NCBI GenBank assembly: GCA_947502815.1
Contig: CANNBH010000001.1
Span: forward strand, 2,204,818-2,268,817
Reading direction: 5' to 3'
DNA length: 64,000 nt
DNA from: an uncultured Erythrobacter sp.
GTDB taxonomy: Bacteria; Pseudomonadota; Alphaproteobacteria; Sphingomonadales; Sphingomonadaceae
Below the pieces are notes generated by a model. That model worked only from the letters and a program-made list of their open reading frames with translations, was not told the origin of the DNA and searched no databases. Below, piece after piece: positions 16,359 through 26,725 of the stretch (position 1 is the first letter of the stretch; each line of letters starts with the position of its first letter). Position numbers and translations under genes: made by a program.

Positions 16359-17441
16359 TCAGGCCCCTGTCCATTCAATCCAGGCACCGTGCGGGTGAGC
16401 ATGGCTTAGCAATATCGATTGCCCATCGCCCGCTTCGCCGGTCCAACGCCGCACACGCAATTCATGCCGGAACGTCGCCGGATCTGTTTCAAGCGAGACC
16501 CAAGCCAACGGACGTTCTGGCGTTGCGCCCGCTCCCGCCTTTTCAAAGGCATCGGTGATCGCGTCTTGGGCCGACGCGGGCATATATTGCCACATTATCG
16601 AATGAAACATCGCCCGAGTTGTCCCTGCATCCTGAGGCAGCCTCAGCAAATCGGCTACGAATTGCTCGGCGTCTTGCTTGACGAGTTTGGGCGGATTTTC
16701 ACTCGCCAGATGTATTGCCGCGTCGATACGGGCCATGCGAGCAGGCGCGTCCGGCCAGACATAGCTCTTCAGGCGCAGCGCACTCGCGCGATCGGACAGG
16801 TCAATCGGAGCGACATCGCATCCGCACACGCTTGCAATTGTGAAGTCAGATGGCGGCGCGGGCGGCGAACCGCCTTCCCCCAACCAGTCCGGTTCGATCT
16901 GCATCGGCGAATCGACCGGTCCGACCAGCGTTGAGCCCAGCCGATAATGATACAGGTCAAGCATCGTGTTGACCCCTGCGCTCGCGCCCAGTTCAAACAG
17001 TTCAAATCTCGGCGCCACATGCTGCGCCAACCACAACAGCCCGGCCATTATGCTGGCCGACCGGCCCGCCTCATTGGTCTGAGGCGGACCATCAAGCCAC
17101 GGGAGCAGCTGTGCATCGAACCGTTCGACCAAATCGCACACCATCTGGTCGATCTGCGACTGATCGCTGATCTCGCCGCTGTACACCCGTGCCAGTCTGT
17201 CATCCTGACCAGACAGCAAAAGGTGGTGCAAGCCGCCAGTCATTCTTAACGGCATTGCATCTTTCAGCGTCAGCCCCTGCCAGTTGGCGATGCGCCTGCC
17301 AGTTGCGGTGCCCCCGTCGCGGACCTTTGCCAAAGCCCGCACCACACGAGCGGTGCACGGCGCCCCATTTTGTTCGGCATGCGTGGCTTGCCAATCCAAG
17401 GCGGCTTGGAATTCTTCGATTGCCATGATGTCATCTGCCAT
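16359..17441 (-). CDS. DUF2332 family protein
   Basis: The 360-residue protein belongs to the DUF2332 family of unknown function. Conserved stretches visible here are [32 protein letters not shown] (which looks like a nucleotide or SAM-binding Gly loop), the acidic segments [11 protein letters not shown] and [13 protein letters not shown], and [10 protein letters not shown]. The ELGASAG motif suggests a methyltransferase-like Rossmann fold, but I know no assigned reaction. It is convergent with the hydrolase gene and divergent from hisG. Confidence 0.87.
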   Translation of the reverse strand: MADDIMAIEEFQAALDWQATHAEQNGAPCTARVVRALAKVRDGGTATGRRIANWQGLTLKDAMPLRMTGGLHHLLLSGQDDRLARVYSGEISDQSQIDQMVCDLVERFDAQLLPWLDGPPQTNEAGRSASIMAGLLWLAQHVAPRFELFELGASAGVNTMLDLYHYRLGSTLVGPVDSPMQIEPDWLGEGGSPPAPPSDFTIASVCGCDVAPIDLSDRASALRLKSYVWPDAPARMARIDAAIHLASENPPKLVKQDAEQFVADLLRLPQDAGTTRAMFHSIMWQYMPASAQDAITDAFEKAGAGATPERPLAWVSLETDPATFRHELRVRRWTGEAGDGQSILLSHAHPHGAWIEWTGA

Positions 17442-17529
17442 TTTTCACGCCTTTCTGTGCGCATGGCGCAATTCTGATACGCTCAAGTCATTGCCCTTTG
17501 ATCGCCCAATCCCTAAGTCCCGGCGCGCG

Positions 17530-18216
17530 ATGACTAGCGAAACTTCACCAGAACAAGCCGGCGCATTCGGCCATCAATTGACCTTTGCCGTGCCCAAAGG
17601 TCGCATTCTTGATGAGGCGCTGCCCGTGATGGCGCGCGCTGGCGTGGTGCCAGAGGACGGCTTTCACAACAAGGCCAACCGCTCCCTATCATTCGGCACA
17701 ACCCGCGGCGATATGCGCCTAATCCGGGTGCGGGCCTTTGATGTGGCGACATTTGTCGCGCATGGAGCAGCGCAAATCGGGATTGTTGGATCGGACGTGG
17801 TCGAAGAATTTGATTACGCCGATCTGTATGCACCGGTTGATCTGGATATCGGCCATTGCCGCCTATCAGTCGCGTGTTTGGCCAGCGATCCAGAAGAAAC
17901 CTGCAGCGCCAGCCACCTGCGGGTAGCGACGAAATATCCGAACCTAACAGCTCGCCATTTTGAACGCCAAGGCATTCAGGCCGAATGCGTCAAATTGAAC
18001 GGAGCGATGGAACTGGCACCTTCATTGGGTCTGGCGCGGCAAATTGTCGATTTGGTATCGACTGGAACCACGCTTAAACAAAATGGTCTGGTCGAAAAAC
18101 AACGTATCATCGACATCTCTGCGCGCCTGATCGTGAACCGAGCGGCGCTGAAAACGGATCCGCGCGTTGCCGAGCTGGTATCCGCTTTTCGCGACAATAT
18201 GGCCGCGTCATCATGA
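17530..18216 (+). CDS. hisG: ATP phosphoribosyltransferase, short form
   Basis: HisG joins ATP and PRPP in the first step of histidine synthesis. The 228-residue product starting MTSETSPEQ has [13 protein letters not shown], the central [11 protein letters not shown] and the PRPP loop [14 protein letters not shown]. It lacks the C-terminal regulatory ACT-like domain, so it is the short form that in other bacteria needs the HisRS-like partner HisZ for activity and feedback control. No hisZ is in this window. The ORF-track start lies far upstream, inside the divergent DUF2332 gene. The stop overlaps the hisD ATG. Confidence 0.95.
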   Translation: MTSETSPEQAGAFGHQLTFAVPKGRILDEALPVMARAGVVPEDGFHNKANRSLSFGTTRGDMRLIRVRAFDVATFVAHGAAQIGIVGSDVVEEFDYADLYAPVDLDIGHCRLSVACLASDPEETCSASHLRVATKYPNLTARHFERQGIQAECVKLNGAMELAPSLGLARQIVDLVSTGTTLKQNGLVEKQRIIDISARLIVNRAALKTDPRVAELVSAFRDNMAASS

Positions 18217-19505
18217 AAATGCTGTCTACTCTCGATCCCGATTTTGAGCAGCAATTCACCCGCATTGTAAACGCTCGCCGCGAGGCTGACGGGGATGTGG
18301 CAGGCCAAGTGCAGGATATCTTGCGAGACGTCCGTACCGGCGGCGATGGCTCATTGGTCAAATACACTCAGCGGTTCGATGGCTATTCGTTGATTGACGA
18401 TGCGGATTGGAAAATAACGCCAGAACGCTGCGCAGAAGCATACGAGGAAATCAGCGCCGAATTGCGCGATGCGCTGAACCTCGCTGCGGCTCGCATACGC
18501 GCCTATCATGAGGAACAATTGCCGCAAAACCGAGATTTCACCGACGATGCAGGTGTGCGGTTGGGCGCGATTTGGCGGCCGGTTGATGCCGCCGGACTGT
18601 ATGTGCCGGGCGGCCGGGCGGCTTACCCCTCTTCTTTGTTGATGAACGCCATTCCAGCGCGCGTTGCAGGAGTGGAACGGGTTGTGGTGGTCACCCCAAC
18701 ACCCAAAGGCAATTCCAATCCTCTGGTCCTAGCAGCCGCGCATGTTGCAGGGATTGATGAGATTTGGCGTGTCGGCGGGGCTCAGGCTGTGGGCGCATTG
18801 GCATATGGCACAGACCGTATTGCGCCAGTCGATGTCATCACTGGCCCCGGCAACGCCTATGTCGCGGAGGCCAAGCGTCAATTGTTCGGTGTGGTCGGCA
18901 TCGACATGGTCGCCGGACCCAGCGAAATTCTGGTGGTTGCCGATGGCAAGAACGATCCCGATTGGATCGCCGCAGACTTGCTCAGTCAGGCTGAACATGA
19001 TCCAACATCGCAGTCGATCCTGATTACCGATGATGCAGGCTTTGCAGCGCTCGTCGAAGACAGCGTCACCTTACAGCTCAGCCAGCTTTCGACCGGCAAA
19101 ACCGCCAAGGCAAGTTGGGACGATCATGGCGCAATCATCGTCGTCAATGACATTGACGAAGAGGCGCCTGCGCTTATCAACCGGCTCGCCGCCGAGCACG
19201 TAGAGCTGGCGATTGATGATCCAGAGGCAATGCTCACCAAAATCCGGCATGCCGGCAGCGTGTTCCTTGGCCGGATGACGCCTGAGGCCGTAGGCGATTA
19301 TGTCGCTGGACCCAACCATGTCCTGCCCACAGGCCGGCGCGCGCGTTTTTCCAGCGGGCTTTCGGTGCTCGATTTTATGAAGCGGACCAGTTTCATCGCT
19401 CTAGATGATGACGCTTTCAACGCCATAGGCCCGGCGGCGGCAACCCTTGCCCATGCCGAAGGGCTGCCTGCTCACGCCAAATCCGTGGAACTCCGCATCA
19501 AATGA
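18213..19505 (+). CDS. hisD: Histidinol dehydrogenase
   Basis: HisD is a zinc enzyme that oxidises L-histidinol to L-histidine in two NAD+-dependent steps. The 430-residue length is normal. Visible family motifs are [19 protein letters not shown], the signature [16 protein letters not shown], the zinc and base region [11 protein letters not shown] and the late [23 protein letters not shown] overlaps the hisG stop, and its own stop overlaps the nusB start. The order hisG-hisD-nusB-thiL makes one coupled operon. Confidence 0.97.
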   Translation: MKMLSTLDPDFEQQFTRIVNARREADGDVAGQVQDILRDVRTGGDGSLVKYTQRFDGYSLIDDADWKITPERCAEAYEEISAELRDALNLAAARIRAYHEEQLPQNRDFTDDAGVRLGAIWRPVDAAGLYVPGGRAAYPSSLLMNAIPARVAGVERVVVVTPTPKGNSNPLVLAAAHVAGIDEIWRVGGAQAVGALAYGTDRIAPVDVITGPGNAYVAEAKRQLFGVVGIDMVAGPSEILVVADGKNDPDWIAADLLSQAEHDPTSQSILITDDAGFAALVEDSVTLQLSQLSTGKTAKASWDDHGAIIVVNDIDEEAPALINRLAAEHVELAIDDPEAMLTKIRHAGSVFLGRMTPEAVGDYVAGPNHVLPTGRRARFSSGLSVLDFMKRTSFIALDDDAFNAIGPAAATLAHAEGLPAHAKSVELRIK

Positions 19506-19969
19506 ACACTTCTGCACGATCCACCGCCCGCTCTGCGGCCCGCCTTGCAGCGGTTCAGGCGCTTTATCAGCTCCATATGGAGGGCACCGCGCTCAACAAA
19601 TTGCTCGATGAATTTCATCAGCACCGTTTGGGCCGCGAGGTCGATGATGAAGACCACGAAGGCGAAGTTTTTGCCGACGCAGAGGTCGAATTTTTCGATG
19701 ACATCGTGCGCGGTGTTGATGCACGGCGGGCAGAGATTGACGAGGTTTTGACAGCGAAGCTGTCTGACGGATGGACGCTTGCACGGCTGGACAAGACCAT
19801 GCTGCAAATCTTGCGCGCAGGCACATATGAACTGATGGCGCGCGCCGATGTGCCCTTGGCCAGCGCAATCAACGAATATGTCGATGTCGCCAAAGCGTTC
19901 TTTGATGATCGCGAGGCCAAATTTGTAAACGGCATTTTGGACGCCGCGTCCAAGGGCCTGCGCGATTGA
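19502..19969 (+). CDS. nusB: Transcription antitermination protein NusB
   Basis: The 155-residue, all-helical protein has the NusB N-terminal pattern RSAARLAAVQALYQLHMEGT and the C-terminal conserved segment YELMARADVPLASAINEYVDVAKAF followed by KFVNGILDA. NusB binds boxA RNA with NusE (S10) and supports antitermination of rRNA transcription. An acidic loop in the middle (DDEDHEGEVFADAE) is somewhat longer than in E. coli. The gene overlaps hisD and is followed by thiL, a common nusB-thiL pairing. Confidence 0.95.
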   Translation: MNTSARSTARSAARLAAVQALYQLHMEGTALNKLLDEFHQHRLGREVDDEDHEGEVFADAEVEFFDDIVRGVDARRAEIDEVLTAKLSDGWTLARLDKTMLQILRAGTYELMARADVPLASAINEYVDVAKAFFDDREAKFVNGILDAASKGLRD

Positions 19970-19990
19970 CCAGAAACGCCGCCCCTAACG

Positions 19991-20848
19991 ATGACTGAGG
20001 GCGAATTTCTCTCCGCGCTGCGCAGTTTGCCGCTGCACGCTGGTGCGCGCGGACTTCAAGATGATTGCGGGCTGATCGAAATTGGCGATGAAACGCTCAT
20101 CTTCAATCACGATGTTATGGCCGAAGGGGTTCATTTCCGTCCCGACGCGGACTTGGGCGATGTCGCATGGAAATTGGTTGCGATCAATTTGTCTGATCTC
20201 GCTTCGAAAGGCGCAGAACCGGTCGGCGTGCTGCTGGGATATTCGCTCGACACAGATGACCAGCAGTTTATAGACGGCTTGCGCGAGGCGCTTAGCGAAT
20301 TTGGTGTGTCCTTATTGGGCGGCGATACGGTTGCGAGCACCGGTGCCCGCACGTTCAGCATGACCGCCATTGGCCGCGCGACATGCAGGCCGGTCCCTTC
20401 TCGCACCGGCGCGCGGGAAGGAGATGCCCTGTATGTCACTGGCACATTGGGCCGCGCGATGTTGGGCTTTGAGGGCGATGACGCTTACAGAGAGGCGTTC
20501 AATCGACCTCGACCGCTGTTGAACGAAGGGCGCATTCTTGCCCCTCATGTCACCGCCATGATGGATGTGTCCGATGGCTTGCTGCTCGATGCATTTCGTT
20601 TGGCACAGGCAAGCGGGGTGTCAATCACGGTGGAGACCGCAAAGGTTCCTGTGGCAAGCCGCGCCGACGCCGATCGGTGCATGCGGTGGGGCGATGACTA
20701 CGAGCTGCTGTTCACCCTTCCCAACGGCAAAAAACCCCCTGTCCCAGCAAGTCAAATTGGCGAAGTCGGCATGGTTGGGCCCGCGCCGCTGATCGTGGAC
20801 GGCGACCCAATCGTTCAGGCCAATGGGCTCGGTTACCAACACAGTTAA
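19991..20848 (+). CDS. thiL: Thiamine-monophosphate kinase
   Basis: ThiL phosphorylates thiamine monophosphate to the active diphosphate, using ATP. The 285-residue protein has LQDDCGLI, NHDVMAEGVHF with the Mg2+-binding Asp, VAINLSDLASKGAEPVGVL, SLLGGDTVAS, MDVSDGLLLDAFRLA and GDDYELLFT, all ThiL signatures. It is slightly shorter than the E. coli enzyme. It follows nusB by 21 bases. The downstream 156 bases before hppA contain a possible weak hairpin and presumably the hppA promoter. Confidence 0.95.
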   Translation: MTEGEFLSALRSLPLHAGARGLQDDCGLIEIGDETLIFNHDVMAEGVHFRPDADLGDVAWKLVAINLSDLASKGAEPVGVLLGYSLDTDDQQFIDGLREALSEFGVSLLGGDTVASTGARTFSMTAIGRATCRPVPSRTGAREGDALYVTGTLGRAMLGFEGDDAYREAFNRPRPLLNEGRILAPHVTAMMDVSDGLLLDAFRLAQASGVSITVETAKVPVASRADADRCMRWGDDYELLFTLPNGKKPPVPASQIGEVGMVGPAPLIVDGDPIVQANGLGYQHS

Positions 20849-20874
20849 CTTCCATCCGGCTTGCCTGCCTTAGC

Positions 20875-20898
20875 AAAACTGGTGACTTGCCCGGTTTT
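20875..20898 (+). terminator. Possible weak terminator hairpin after thiL
   Basis: AAAACTGG and CCGGTTTT can pair through eight positions, including one G-U, around an eight-base loop. The Us of the 3' arm are followed by GG rather than a T run, so this is at best a weak intrinsic terminator for the his-nus-thi operon. Confidence 0.3.
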
Positions 20899-21004
20899 GG
20901 CCCGTTTCCGGCTTGCCAGTCTGCCCTTAGTGCGTATTGTCTCGCCCACCGCGTCAATGGGAGAACCCAGGCGTATATTCCACATTGGAAGAGGGGATCA
21001 TTCA

Positions 21005-23119
21005 GTGGATTTAACTTTAGTATCAATTGGACTGGCTGTCCTTGCCATCATTTATGGCATCGTCACCAGCCAGCAAGTGCTCAGCTCGAGCGCTGGCAAT
21101 CAACGCATGCAGGAAATCGCAGGCGCCGTTCAAGAAGGCGCTCAAGCCTATCTTAAGCGCCAATACACCGCCATCGGGGTCGTTGGTGTTGTGGTTGCGA
21201 TTATCGTGTTCTTCCTTCTTGGCCCAATCTTGACCGCTGGTTTTGTGATCGGTGCTGTTCTTTCGGGCGTTGCCGGCTTTATCGGGATGAACATCTCGGT
21301 TCGCGCCAATGTTCGCACAGCGGCCGCAGCCGAAGTCGGGCTTCAGCAAGGTCTTACCGTGGCGTTCCGCGCAGGTGCCGTAACCGGCATGCTCGTGGCT
21401 GGCCTCGCATTGCTCGCCATTGCAGGCTTTTTCTACGTGCTGACGACAAGCATGGGCTTGGACCTCACGGTATTGGCTGAAAAACGCGTTGTGATTGACG
21501 CGCTTGTTGGTCTCGCATTTGGTGCCTCGCTGATTTCGATCTTCGCGCGCTTGGGCGGCGGTATCTTTACCAAAGCAGCTGACGTTGGCGCCGATCTGGT
21601 CGGTAAAGTCGAAGCGGGCATCCCAGAGGATGATCCTCGCAACCCAGCAACAATCGCCGACAATGTAGGCGACAATGTTGGTGACTGCGCCGGTATGGCG
21701 GCCGATTTGTTCGAAACCTATGTCGTTACCGTTGGTGCGACGATGGTTTTGACCGCTCTACTGTTCACCGGCCTCGCGGCTGCTGACCTTTACGATCTGA
21801 TGAGCCTGCCGCTGATTATTGGTGGTGTCTGCATCGTTACGTCTATCATCGGAACGTATTTCGTACGTCTCGGCAAATCGAACAACATCATGGGCGCCTT
21901 GTACAAGGGCTTCATTGTCACAACCGTTTTATCGGCTGTCGCAATTTACTTTGCCACGGATTACGCCGTTGGCATGGGCACTCAATACACGCTGGGCGAT
22001 CAAACGTTCACCGGCATGTCGTTGTTCTATGCGATGATGGTTGGTCTGGTCATCACTGGCCTGATCATTTGGATCACGGAATATTACACTGGCACGGAAT
22101 ATCGTCCGGTTCGCTCAATCGCGAAATCGTCCGAAACCGGCCACGGCACCAACGTTATTCAAGGTCTGGCGATCAGCCTTGAATCGACTGCACTGCCAAC
22201 GGTTGTAATCGTGATCGGTATCATTGTGACGTATCAGCTTGCTGGTCTTATGGGCATTGCCTTTGCGGCAACGTCGATGCTGGCTTTGGCCGGTATGGTC
22301 GTGGCGCTCGATGCGTATGGTCCTGTGACTGATAACGCTGGCGGCATCGCTGAAATGGCAGAAATGGAAGAGAGCGTCCGGGAAAAAACCGATGCACTGG
22401 ACGCTGTTGGCAACACAACGAAAGCTGTGACTAAGGGGTATGCAATCGGTTCTGCCGGTCTTGCTGCGTTGGTCCTGTTCTCTGCCTACACCGCTGACCT
22501 CAAAGAGTTCTTCCCAGATCTCGACGTCAGCTTCAGCCTTGAAAACCCCTATGTCATCGTTGGCTTGCTGCTTGGCGCGCTGCTTCCGTACCTGTTCGGT
22601 GCGATGGGCATGACCGCCGTTGGCCGCGCTGCGGGCGATGTTGTGGTTGATGTGCGTGCACAGTTTGCTGCGGACCCGGGCATTATGGATGGCACCAGCC
22701 GTCCTGATTATGCTCGCACGGTGGACCTTGTGACGAAGGCTGCGATCAAGGAAATGATCGTTCCTTCTATGCTTCCGGTTCTCGCACCGATTGTCGTGTA
22801 TTTTGCCGTAACATGGGCCACTGGCAGCCAGGCTGAGGGCTTTGCTGCTCTTGGCGCTTTGCTGCTCGGTGTCATCATCTCCGGTATTTTCGTCGCGCTG
22901 TCTATGACCGCCGGCGGCGGCGCATGGGACAATGCGAAGAAATACATCGAAGACGGCAATCACGGCGGCAAAGGCTCCGAAGCTCACAAAGCTGCGGTGA
23001 CCGGCGACACGGTTGGCGATCCTTACAAGGATACCGCTGGCCCGGCTGTGAACCCGATGATCAAGATCACCAATATCGTCGCGCTGCTTCTGCTCGCGGC
23101 ATTGGCCGGGGCTCACTAA
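21005..23119 (+). CDS. hppA: Membrane-bound proton-translocating pyrophosphatase (K+-independent type)
   Basis: HppA hydrolyses pyrophosphate and pumps H+ across the inner membrane. The 704-residue product starts at GTG ([10 protein letters not shown]) behind GAGGGGATC; the longer ORF-track start lacks support. It is almost entirely hydrophobic, with about 16 helices. The substrate-binding loop carries [20 protein letters not shown] and [19 protein letters not shown], and later loops [11 protein letters not shown] and [14 protein letters not shown]. The segment [16 protein letters not shown] has Lys where K+-dependent enzymes have Ala, which marks the K+-independent class. It is monocistronic and closed by a clear terminator. 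Confidence 0.97.
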   Translation: MDLTLVSIGLAVLAIIYGIVTSQQVLSSSAGNQRMQEIAGAVQEGAQAYLKRQYTAIGVVGVVVAIIVFFLLGPILTAGFVIGAVLSGVAGFIGMNISVRANVRTAAAAEVGLQQGLTVAFRAGAVTGMLVAGLALLAIAGFFYVLTTSMGLDLTVLAEKRVVIDALVGLAFGASLISIFARLGGGIFTKAADVGADLVGKVEAGIPEDDPRNPATIADNVGDNVGDCAGMAADLFETYVVTVGATMVLTALLFTGLAAADLYDLMSLPLIIGGVCIVTSIIGTYFVRLGKSNNIMGALYKGFIVTTVLSAVAIYFATDYAVGMGTQYTLGDQTFTGMSLFYAMMVGLVITGLIIWITEYYTGTEYRPVRSIAKSSETGHGTNVIQGLAISLESTALPTVVIVIGIIVTYQLAGLMGIAFAATSMLALAGMVVALDAYGPVTDNAGGIAEMAEMEESVREKTDALDAVGNTTKAVTKGYAIGSAGLAALVLFSAYTADLKEFFPDLDVSFSLENPYVIVGLLLGALLPYLFGAMGMTAVGRAAGDVVVDVRAQFAADPGIMDGTSRPDYARTVDLVTKAAIKEMIVPSMLPVLAPIVVYFAVTWATGSQAEGFAALGALLLGVIISGIFVALSMTAGGGAWDNAKKYIEDGNHGGKGSEAHKAAVTGDTVGDPYKDTAGPAVNPMIKITNIVALLLLAALAGAH

Positions 23120-23147
23120 GTTCACCCGCCTGATATTGGCATTTTCG

Positions 23148-23183
23148 AAGCCCCGCCTGGAGCGATCCGGGCGGGGTTTGTTT
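23148..23183 (+). terminator. Intrinsic terminator after hppA
   Basis: CCCCGCC and GGCGGGG form a seven-pair GC stem, extended by flanking AAG/TTT pairs, with an 11-12-base loop. It is followed by TTTGTTTT on the + strand, 28 bases after the hppA stop. Confidence 0.85.
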
Positions 23184-23262
23184 TGAACCTTCGCTCGGGG
23201 ATGCTAGGTAAAAGGCCCCCAAGCGCTTGACGAGGCGCAGCGCGCCTCGCAATGGATGGCTC

Positions 23263-24189
23263 ATGATAGCGACACCCACCAACCAGCAACTTGTTGAAGG
23301 TTTAGCCCAGCTCCTAACTATCGAGAAACGCGCATCTGACGTGCATGTTGGCATGCCCCAAAAGGGCGGAGTTGGACGCGTCTTTGGCGGTCAGGTGCTG
23401 GCCCAGGCGCTGCAGGCAGCGCAAGCAAGCGTGCCGGCAACTAAGACCGCCCATTCACTCCACGCATACTTCCTGCGCGGTGGGCGCGAAGGTCTGCCGA
23501 TTGAATATCGAATTGAGCGTGATTTTGACGGGCGCAGTTTCGCCAACCGCCGTGTTGTCGCCTCGCAAGAGAATGAGGATGGCACCTCAACGCCTATTCT
23601 GAACCTCACCGCCAGCTTTCAAGTGCCAGAGGACGGGCTGGAACACGAAGACGCGCCAATGCCAGACGTCGCAGGCCCCGACACGCTTAAACCCGATATT
23701 GAGATGCGGCGGGAGATGGCAGATCGCATGGGCGACAAGCTGACCGACGCACACAGGGCCCTAATGTTGCGCCCGCGGCCAATCGAAATGCGCACAATTG
23801 ACCGATTGCATTGGATGAACAGCGAACCACGCGAACCGCGCGCACACAGCTGGTTTCGCACAGCCGCCCCTGTTCCTGCCGATGCCGATACACCCGCCTT
23901 GCACCGCGCAATCATCACCTATGCCAGCGATTACACATTGCTGGGCACCAGCGCGCTCCCCCACGGCCTTTCGTGGATGCGCGGCGAACTGGTTGGCGCC
24001 AGCCTTGACCATGCAATCTGGTTCCACCGCGACGCGCGGGCTGATGAGTGGCTGCTCTACGTCACTGACGCTCCGTGGAGCGGCGGGGGACGCGGGTTCA
24101 ACCGCGGGCGCATCTTCAACCAGTCAGGTGATCTCGTCGCCAGCGTGGCGCAAGAAGGGATGATGCGCCGGCGCAATGCCAAGAGCTGA
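23263..24189 (+). CDS. tesB: Acyl-CoA thioesterase II
   Basis: TesB hydrolyses medium- and long-chain acyl-CoA to free fatty acid and CoA in the cytoplasm. The 308-residue protein is a double hotdog. The first half carries GRVFGGQVLAQALQAAQ, HSLHAYFLRGG and a SFANRRVVASQ strand. The second half carries ASDYTLLGTSALPH, SLDHAIWFHRDARADEWLLY and FNRGRIFNQSGDLVASVAQEG. These match the E. coli enzyme. The ATG giving MIATPTNQQ is preferred; the ORF track uses a TTG 12 codons upstream. It follows the hppA terminator and so has its own promoter. Confidence 0.94.
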   Translation: MIATPTNQQLVEGLAQLLTIEKRASDVHVGMPQKGGVGRVFGGQVLAQALQAAQASVPATKTAHSLHAYFLRGGREGLPIEYRIERDFDGRSFANRRVVASQENEDGTSTPILNLTASFQVPEDGLEHEDAPMPDVAGPDTLKPDIEMRREMADRMGDKLTDAHRALMLRPRPIEMRTIDRLHWMNSEPREPRAHSWFRTAAPVPADADTPALHRAIITYASDYTLLGTSALPHGLSWMRGELVGASLDHAIWFHRDARADEWLLYVTDAPWSGGGRGFNRGRIFNQSGDLVASVAQEGMMRRRNAKS

Positions 24190-24233
24190 GCGGCCTCTGC
24201 AAGGAGCAAGGCTATCCCCCGCAAAGCACTCGA

Positions 24234-25052
24234 TCAATGGCTCAAGAATATCGGCAATTTGGGATCGGTCAGGCACCGCCGAGTAACCCCGCCCAGCAGC
24301 ATTTCTGACAACCGGGAATGGCCGTAAGCGCCCATTACAAGCATCGAACAACCGCGCATCAAGGCCGCCGATTCCAATGTATCGGATACTTTCGCTCCGC
24401 CGCCGGGCAGGTCGACCACTTCAACAGAAATCCCATGGCGGCTGAGGTATTTGGCGGCCTCGCTGGCGGGAAAATCATAACGGTTCTTCTCATCTTGCTC
24501 GGCCACACTGGCAAGAAAGACCTTGCCCGCCAGCTTTAGCAGCGGGATCGCGGCGCGCATGGCGACGGATGCCTCAGACGATCCATTCCATGCGACCAAA
24601 GCAGGCGCTTCCGTCTCGAACCTATCCCAATCACCTGGCACGACCAGAACCGGCGACGGCGCCCTTAATGCCAATTCCCCCGCCATTGCAGACGGCCTGC
24701 GCGAGCCCTCCCCTCCGATGTCATGCGGCCCCACGATGATGATATCGTGCAACGCCGATTGTTCGAGCAACCGATGCTCTGCCATTCCATCTAGAAAGCG
24801 CCATTCCCAAGAGACATCCTCATTGGCCAAATCTGCCTCTATCTTTGCGCGCAAATGTTCGGCGGCCTCTTTGATACGGGGCATCGCGGCGGCCATCGCC
24901 GAACCGTAAAAATCTCCCGGCGCAAACACCTCATAACTGACCGCCTGTAGGCAGGTCATGTACCCATCACAGGCGCGGGCGATATCCATCGCCACTTGCA
25001 ATCTTGCATCCATGCAAGTGTCGTTGTCGATGTGCAGCAAAGTGGTTTTCAT
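24234..25052 (-). CDS. Universal stress protein (UspA family, tandem type)
   Basis: The product starting MKTTLLHIDND has 272 residues, about two Usp domains. An excellent AAAGGAGAA site lies just upstream, so the ORF-track start nine codons earlier is not needed. The C-terminal domain has the ATP-binding pattern MGAYGHSRLSEMLLGGVTRR, a G-x2-G-x9-G(S/T) type loop, and the N-terminal domain has a partial version (IIVGPHDIGGEG). Usp proteins support survival under stress and low oxygen. A consensus FNR-type box lies about 55-68 bases upstream of the start and suggests induction when oxygen falls. Confidence 0.9.
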   Translation of the reverse strand: MKTTLLHIDNDTCMDARLQVAMDIARACDGYMTCLQAVSYEVFAPGDFYGSAMAAAMPRIKEAAEHLRAKIEADLANEDVSWEWRFLDGMAEHRLLEQSALHDIIIVGPHDIGGEGSRRPSAMAGELALRAPSPVLVVPGDWDRFETEAPALVAWNGSSEASVAMRAAIPLLKLAGKVFLASVAEQDEKNRYDFPASEAAKYLSRHGISVEVVDLPGGGAKVSDTLESAALMRGCSMLVMGAYGHSRLSEMLLGGVTRRCLTDPKLPIFLSH

Positions 25053-25106
25053 GGGGCTTCTCCTTTGTGTGTGATTCAAATTTGGCTGCGCACTGGCCCC
25101 GCGTCA

Positions 25107-25120
25107 TTGATCGAGATCAA
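25107..25120. promoter_or_regulatory. FNR/FixK/Anr-type binding site
   Basis: The sequence TTGATCGAGATCAA is a perfect match to the FNR-family consensus TTGAT-N4-ATCAA. It lies in the 119-base divergent region between uspA (start 25052, centre of site about 61 bases away) and the carotenoid oxygenase (start 25172, about 58 bases away). Usp genes are known targets of Anr/FNR in other proteobacteria, so uspA is the likelier target, but either or both genes could be controlled. Confidence 0.75.
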
Positions 25121-25171
25121 GATTGCACAAAATTTCGCATGGGGTAGTCTGTCTGACCACGGGAGAAGATC

Positions 25172-26665
25172 ATGCAGGTCACACGACAGCCGCCGATTAA
25201 GACCAGCCTTGAGCCATCAAACCACCCTTATATGTCTGGTCCATGGACTCCGGTTCATGAGGAAATGGATGTCGATGAGCTTGAGGTCATTGAAGGCGAA
25301 ATCCCCGCAGACATTGATGGCGTTTACCTACGCAACACCGAAAATCCGGTGCACCAACCGCTTGGCCGTCATCACCCGTTTGATGGCGATGCGATGATCC
25401 ATCAGGTCAGCATTTCGGGCGGTAAAGCCAGCTATCGCAACCGCTTTGTGCGCACCCATTGCTTTGATGCAGAACAAATTGCTGGTGAGGCGCTTTGGGG
25501 CGGATTGATGGACCCTGCGGGCACGTCAAAACGGCCCGGTTTCGGCGCTCACGAAGGCCTAAAGGACACCGGTTCAACCGACATCATTGTCCATGCCGGT
25601 GTGGCGCTTGCGACCCTTTATCAATGCGGTGAAGCGTGGCAGATTGACCCGGTGACATTGGAGAATTTGGGCAAGGCGTCATGGGGCCCGCTCGACGGAA
25701 TTTCCGCCCATCCAAAGGTCGATGAAGCGACCGGCGAAATGATGTTTTTCAACTATTCCAAATACGCGCCCTATATGCATTACGGTGTGGTCAATCGCGA
25801 AGGGAAGCTTGCGCATTACGTGCCGATCCCATTGCCCGGACCGCGGCTGCCGCATGATATGGCCATCACGCGCAATTGGTCGATCCTCAACGACATGCCG
25901 CTGTATTGGGATGCCGACCTGCTAAAGCGCGACATCCACGCGGCACGCATTCATGATGGGGTTCCCACCCGGTTTGCCCTGATCCCGCGGCACGGACAGC
26001 CTGAAGACATCCGTTGGTTTGAGGCATCGCCGACTTACGTGCTGCACTGGACCAATGCCTATGAGGATGGCGATGAGGTCATTCTGGAGGGCTATTATCA
26101 AGACAAGCCTATGCCCGACCCAATCGAGGAAGCCGGTCAATACAGTCACATGATGGCCTATGTTGACGAACATTCGTTCCAAAGCCGCCTCCACCGCTGG
26201 CGTTTCAACCTCAAGACCGGTGAAACGGTGGAGGAGCGGTTGTGCGACAGGATCGTTGAATTTGGGATGATCAACCCTGCCTACCTTATGGAAAAGAGCC
26301 GCTACGTCTGGTCCACCACCACACGCCCTGGTTGGTTCTTGTTCAACGGCTATGTCCGTCACGACACGCAAACGGGTGATGAGCAGGTGTTCGAATTGCC
26401 CGAAGGCGTTTACGCCAGCGAGAGCCCGATGATACCCCGCAAGGGGGCGATATCAGAAGATGACGGCTATCTCATAACTTTCCTGATCGATGAGAACAGT
26501 GGATCATCACAACTCGCCATTCTGGACGCCAGCGACATCGCCAAGGGGCCAATCTGCCGCGCCAAATTGCCGCATAAGATCAGCAGCGGAGTGCATTCAA
26601 CGTGGGTGGAACATGCGCAGCTTAAGTCTGATGCAGACTTTAAACGCCGGGCGCTGGCCGCTTAA
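25172..26665 (+). CDS. Carotenoid cleavage oxygenase (RPE65/lignostilbene dioxygenase family)
   Basis: These non-haem iron enzymes cleave double bonds of carotenoids or stilbene-type aromatics with O2. The 497-residue protein has the four expected His regions: ISAHPKVDEATGEMMFF, LPHDMAITRNWSIL, VLHWTNAYEDGDEVI and, near the end, SSGVHSTWVEHA. The N-terminal PADIDGVYLRNTENP and HHPFDGDAMIHQV are also typical. The substrate could be a carotenoid (Erythrobacteraceae are pigmented) or a lignin-derived stilbene. It stands alone on its strand, divergent from uspA, and shares the FNR-type box region. Confidence 0.93.
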   Translation: MQVTRQPPIKTSLEPSNHPYMSGPWTPVHEEMDVDELEVIEGEIPADIDGVYLRNTENPVHQPLGRHHPFDGDAMIHQVSISGGKASYRNRFVRTHCFDAEQIAGEALWGGLMDPAGTSKRPGFGAHEGLKDTGSTDIIVHAGVALATLYQCGEAWQIDPVTLENLGKASWGPLDGISAHPKVDEATGEMMFFNYSKYAPYMHYGVVNREGKLAHYVPIPLPGPRLPHDMAITRNWSILNDMPLYWDADLLKRDIHAARIHDGVPTRFALIPRHGQPEDIRWFEASPTYVLHWTNAYEDGDEVILEGYYQDKPMPDPIEEAGQYSHMMAYVDEHSFQSRLHRWRFNLKTGETVEERLCDRIVEFGMINPAYLMEKSRYVWSTTTRPGWFLFNGYVRHDTQTGDEQVFELPEGVYASESPMIPRKGAISEDDGYLITFLIDENSGSSQLAILDASDIAKGPICRAKLPHKISSGVHSTWVEHAQLKSDADFKRRALAA

Positions 26666-26725
26666 CCAGTGGGGTCGCCGATCCGTTAGCTCCGGTTGGT
26701 TGCCAGACCAGCGTCTTGCTTTGCC

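Noticed and set aside
22115-23125. 336-residue minus-strand ORF opposite hppA
   Set aside because: It is Arg/His-rich with no domain, and lies fully opposite the well-conserved hppA coding sequence, so it is a shadow of the GC-biased codon pattern.
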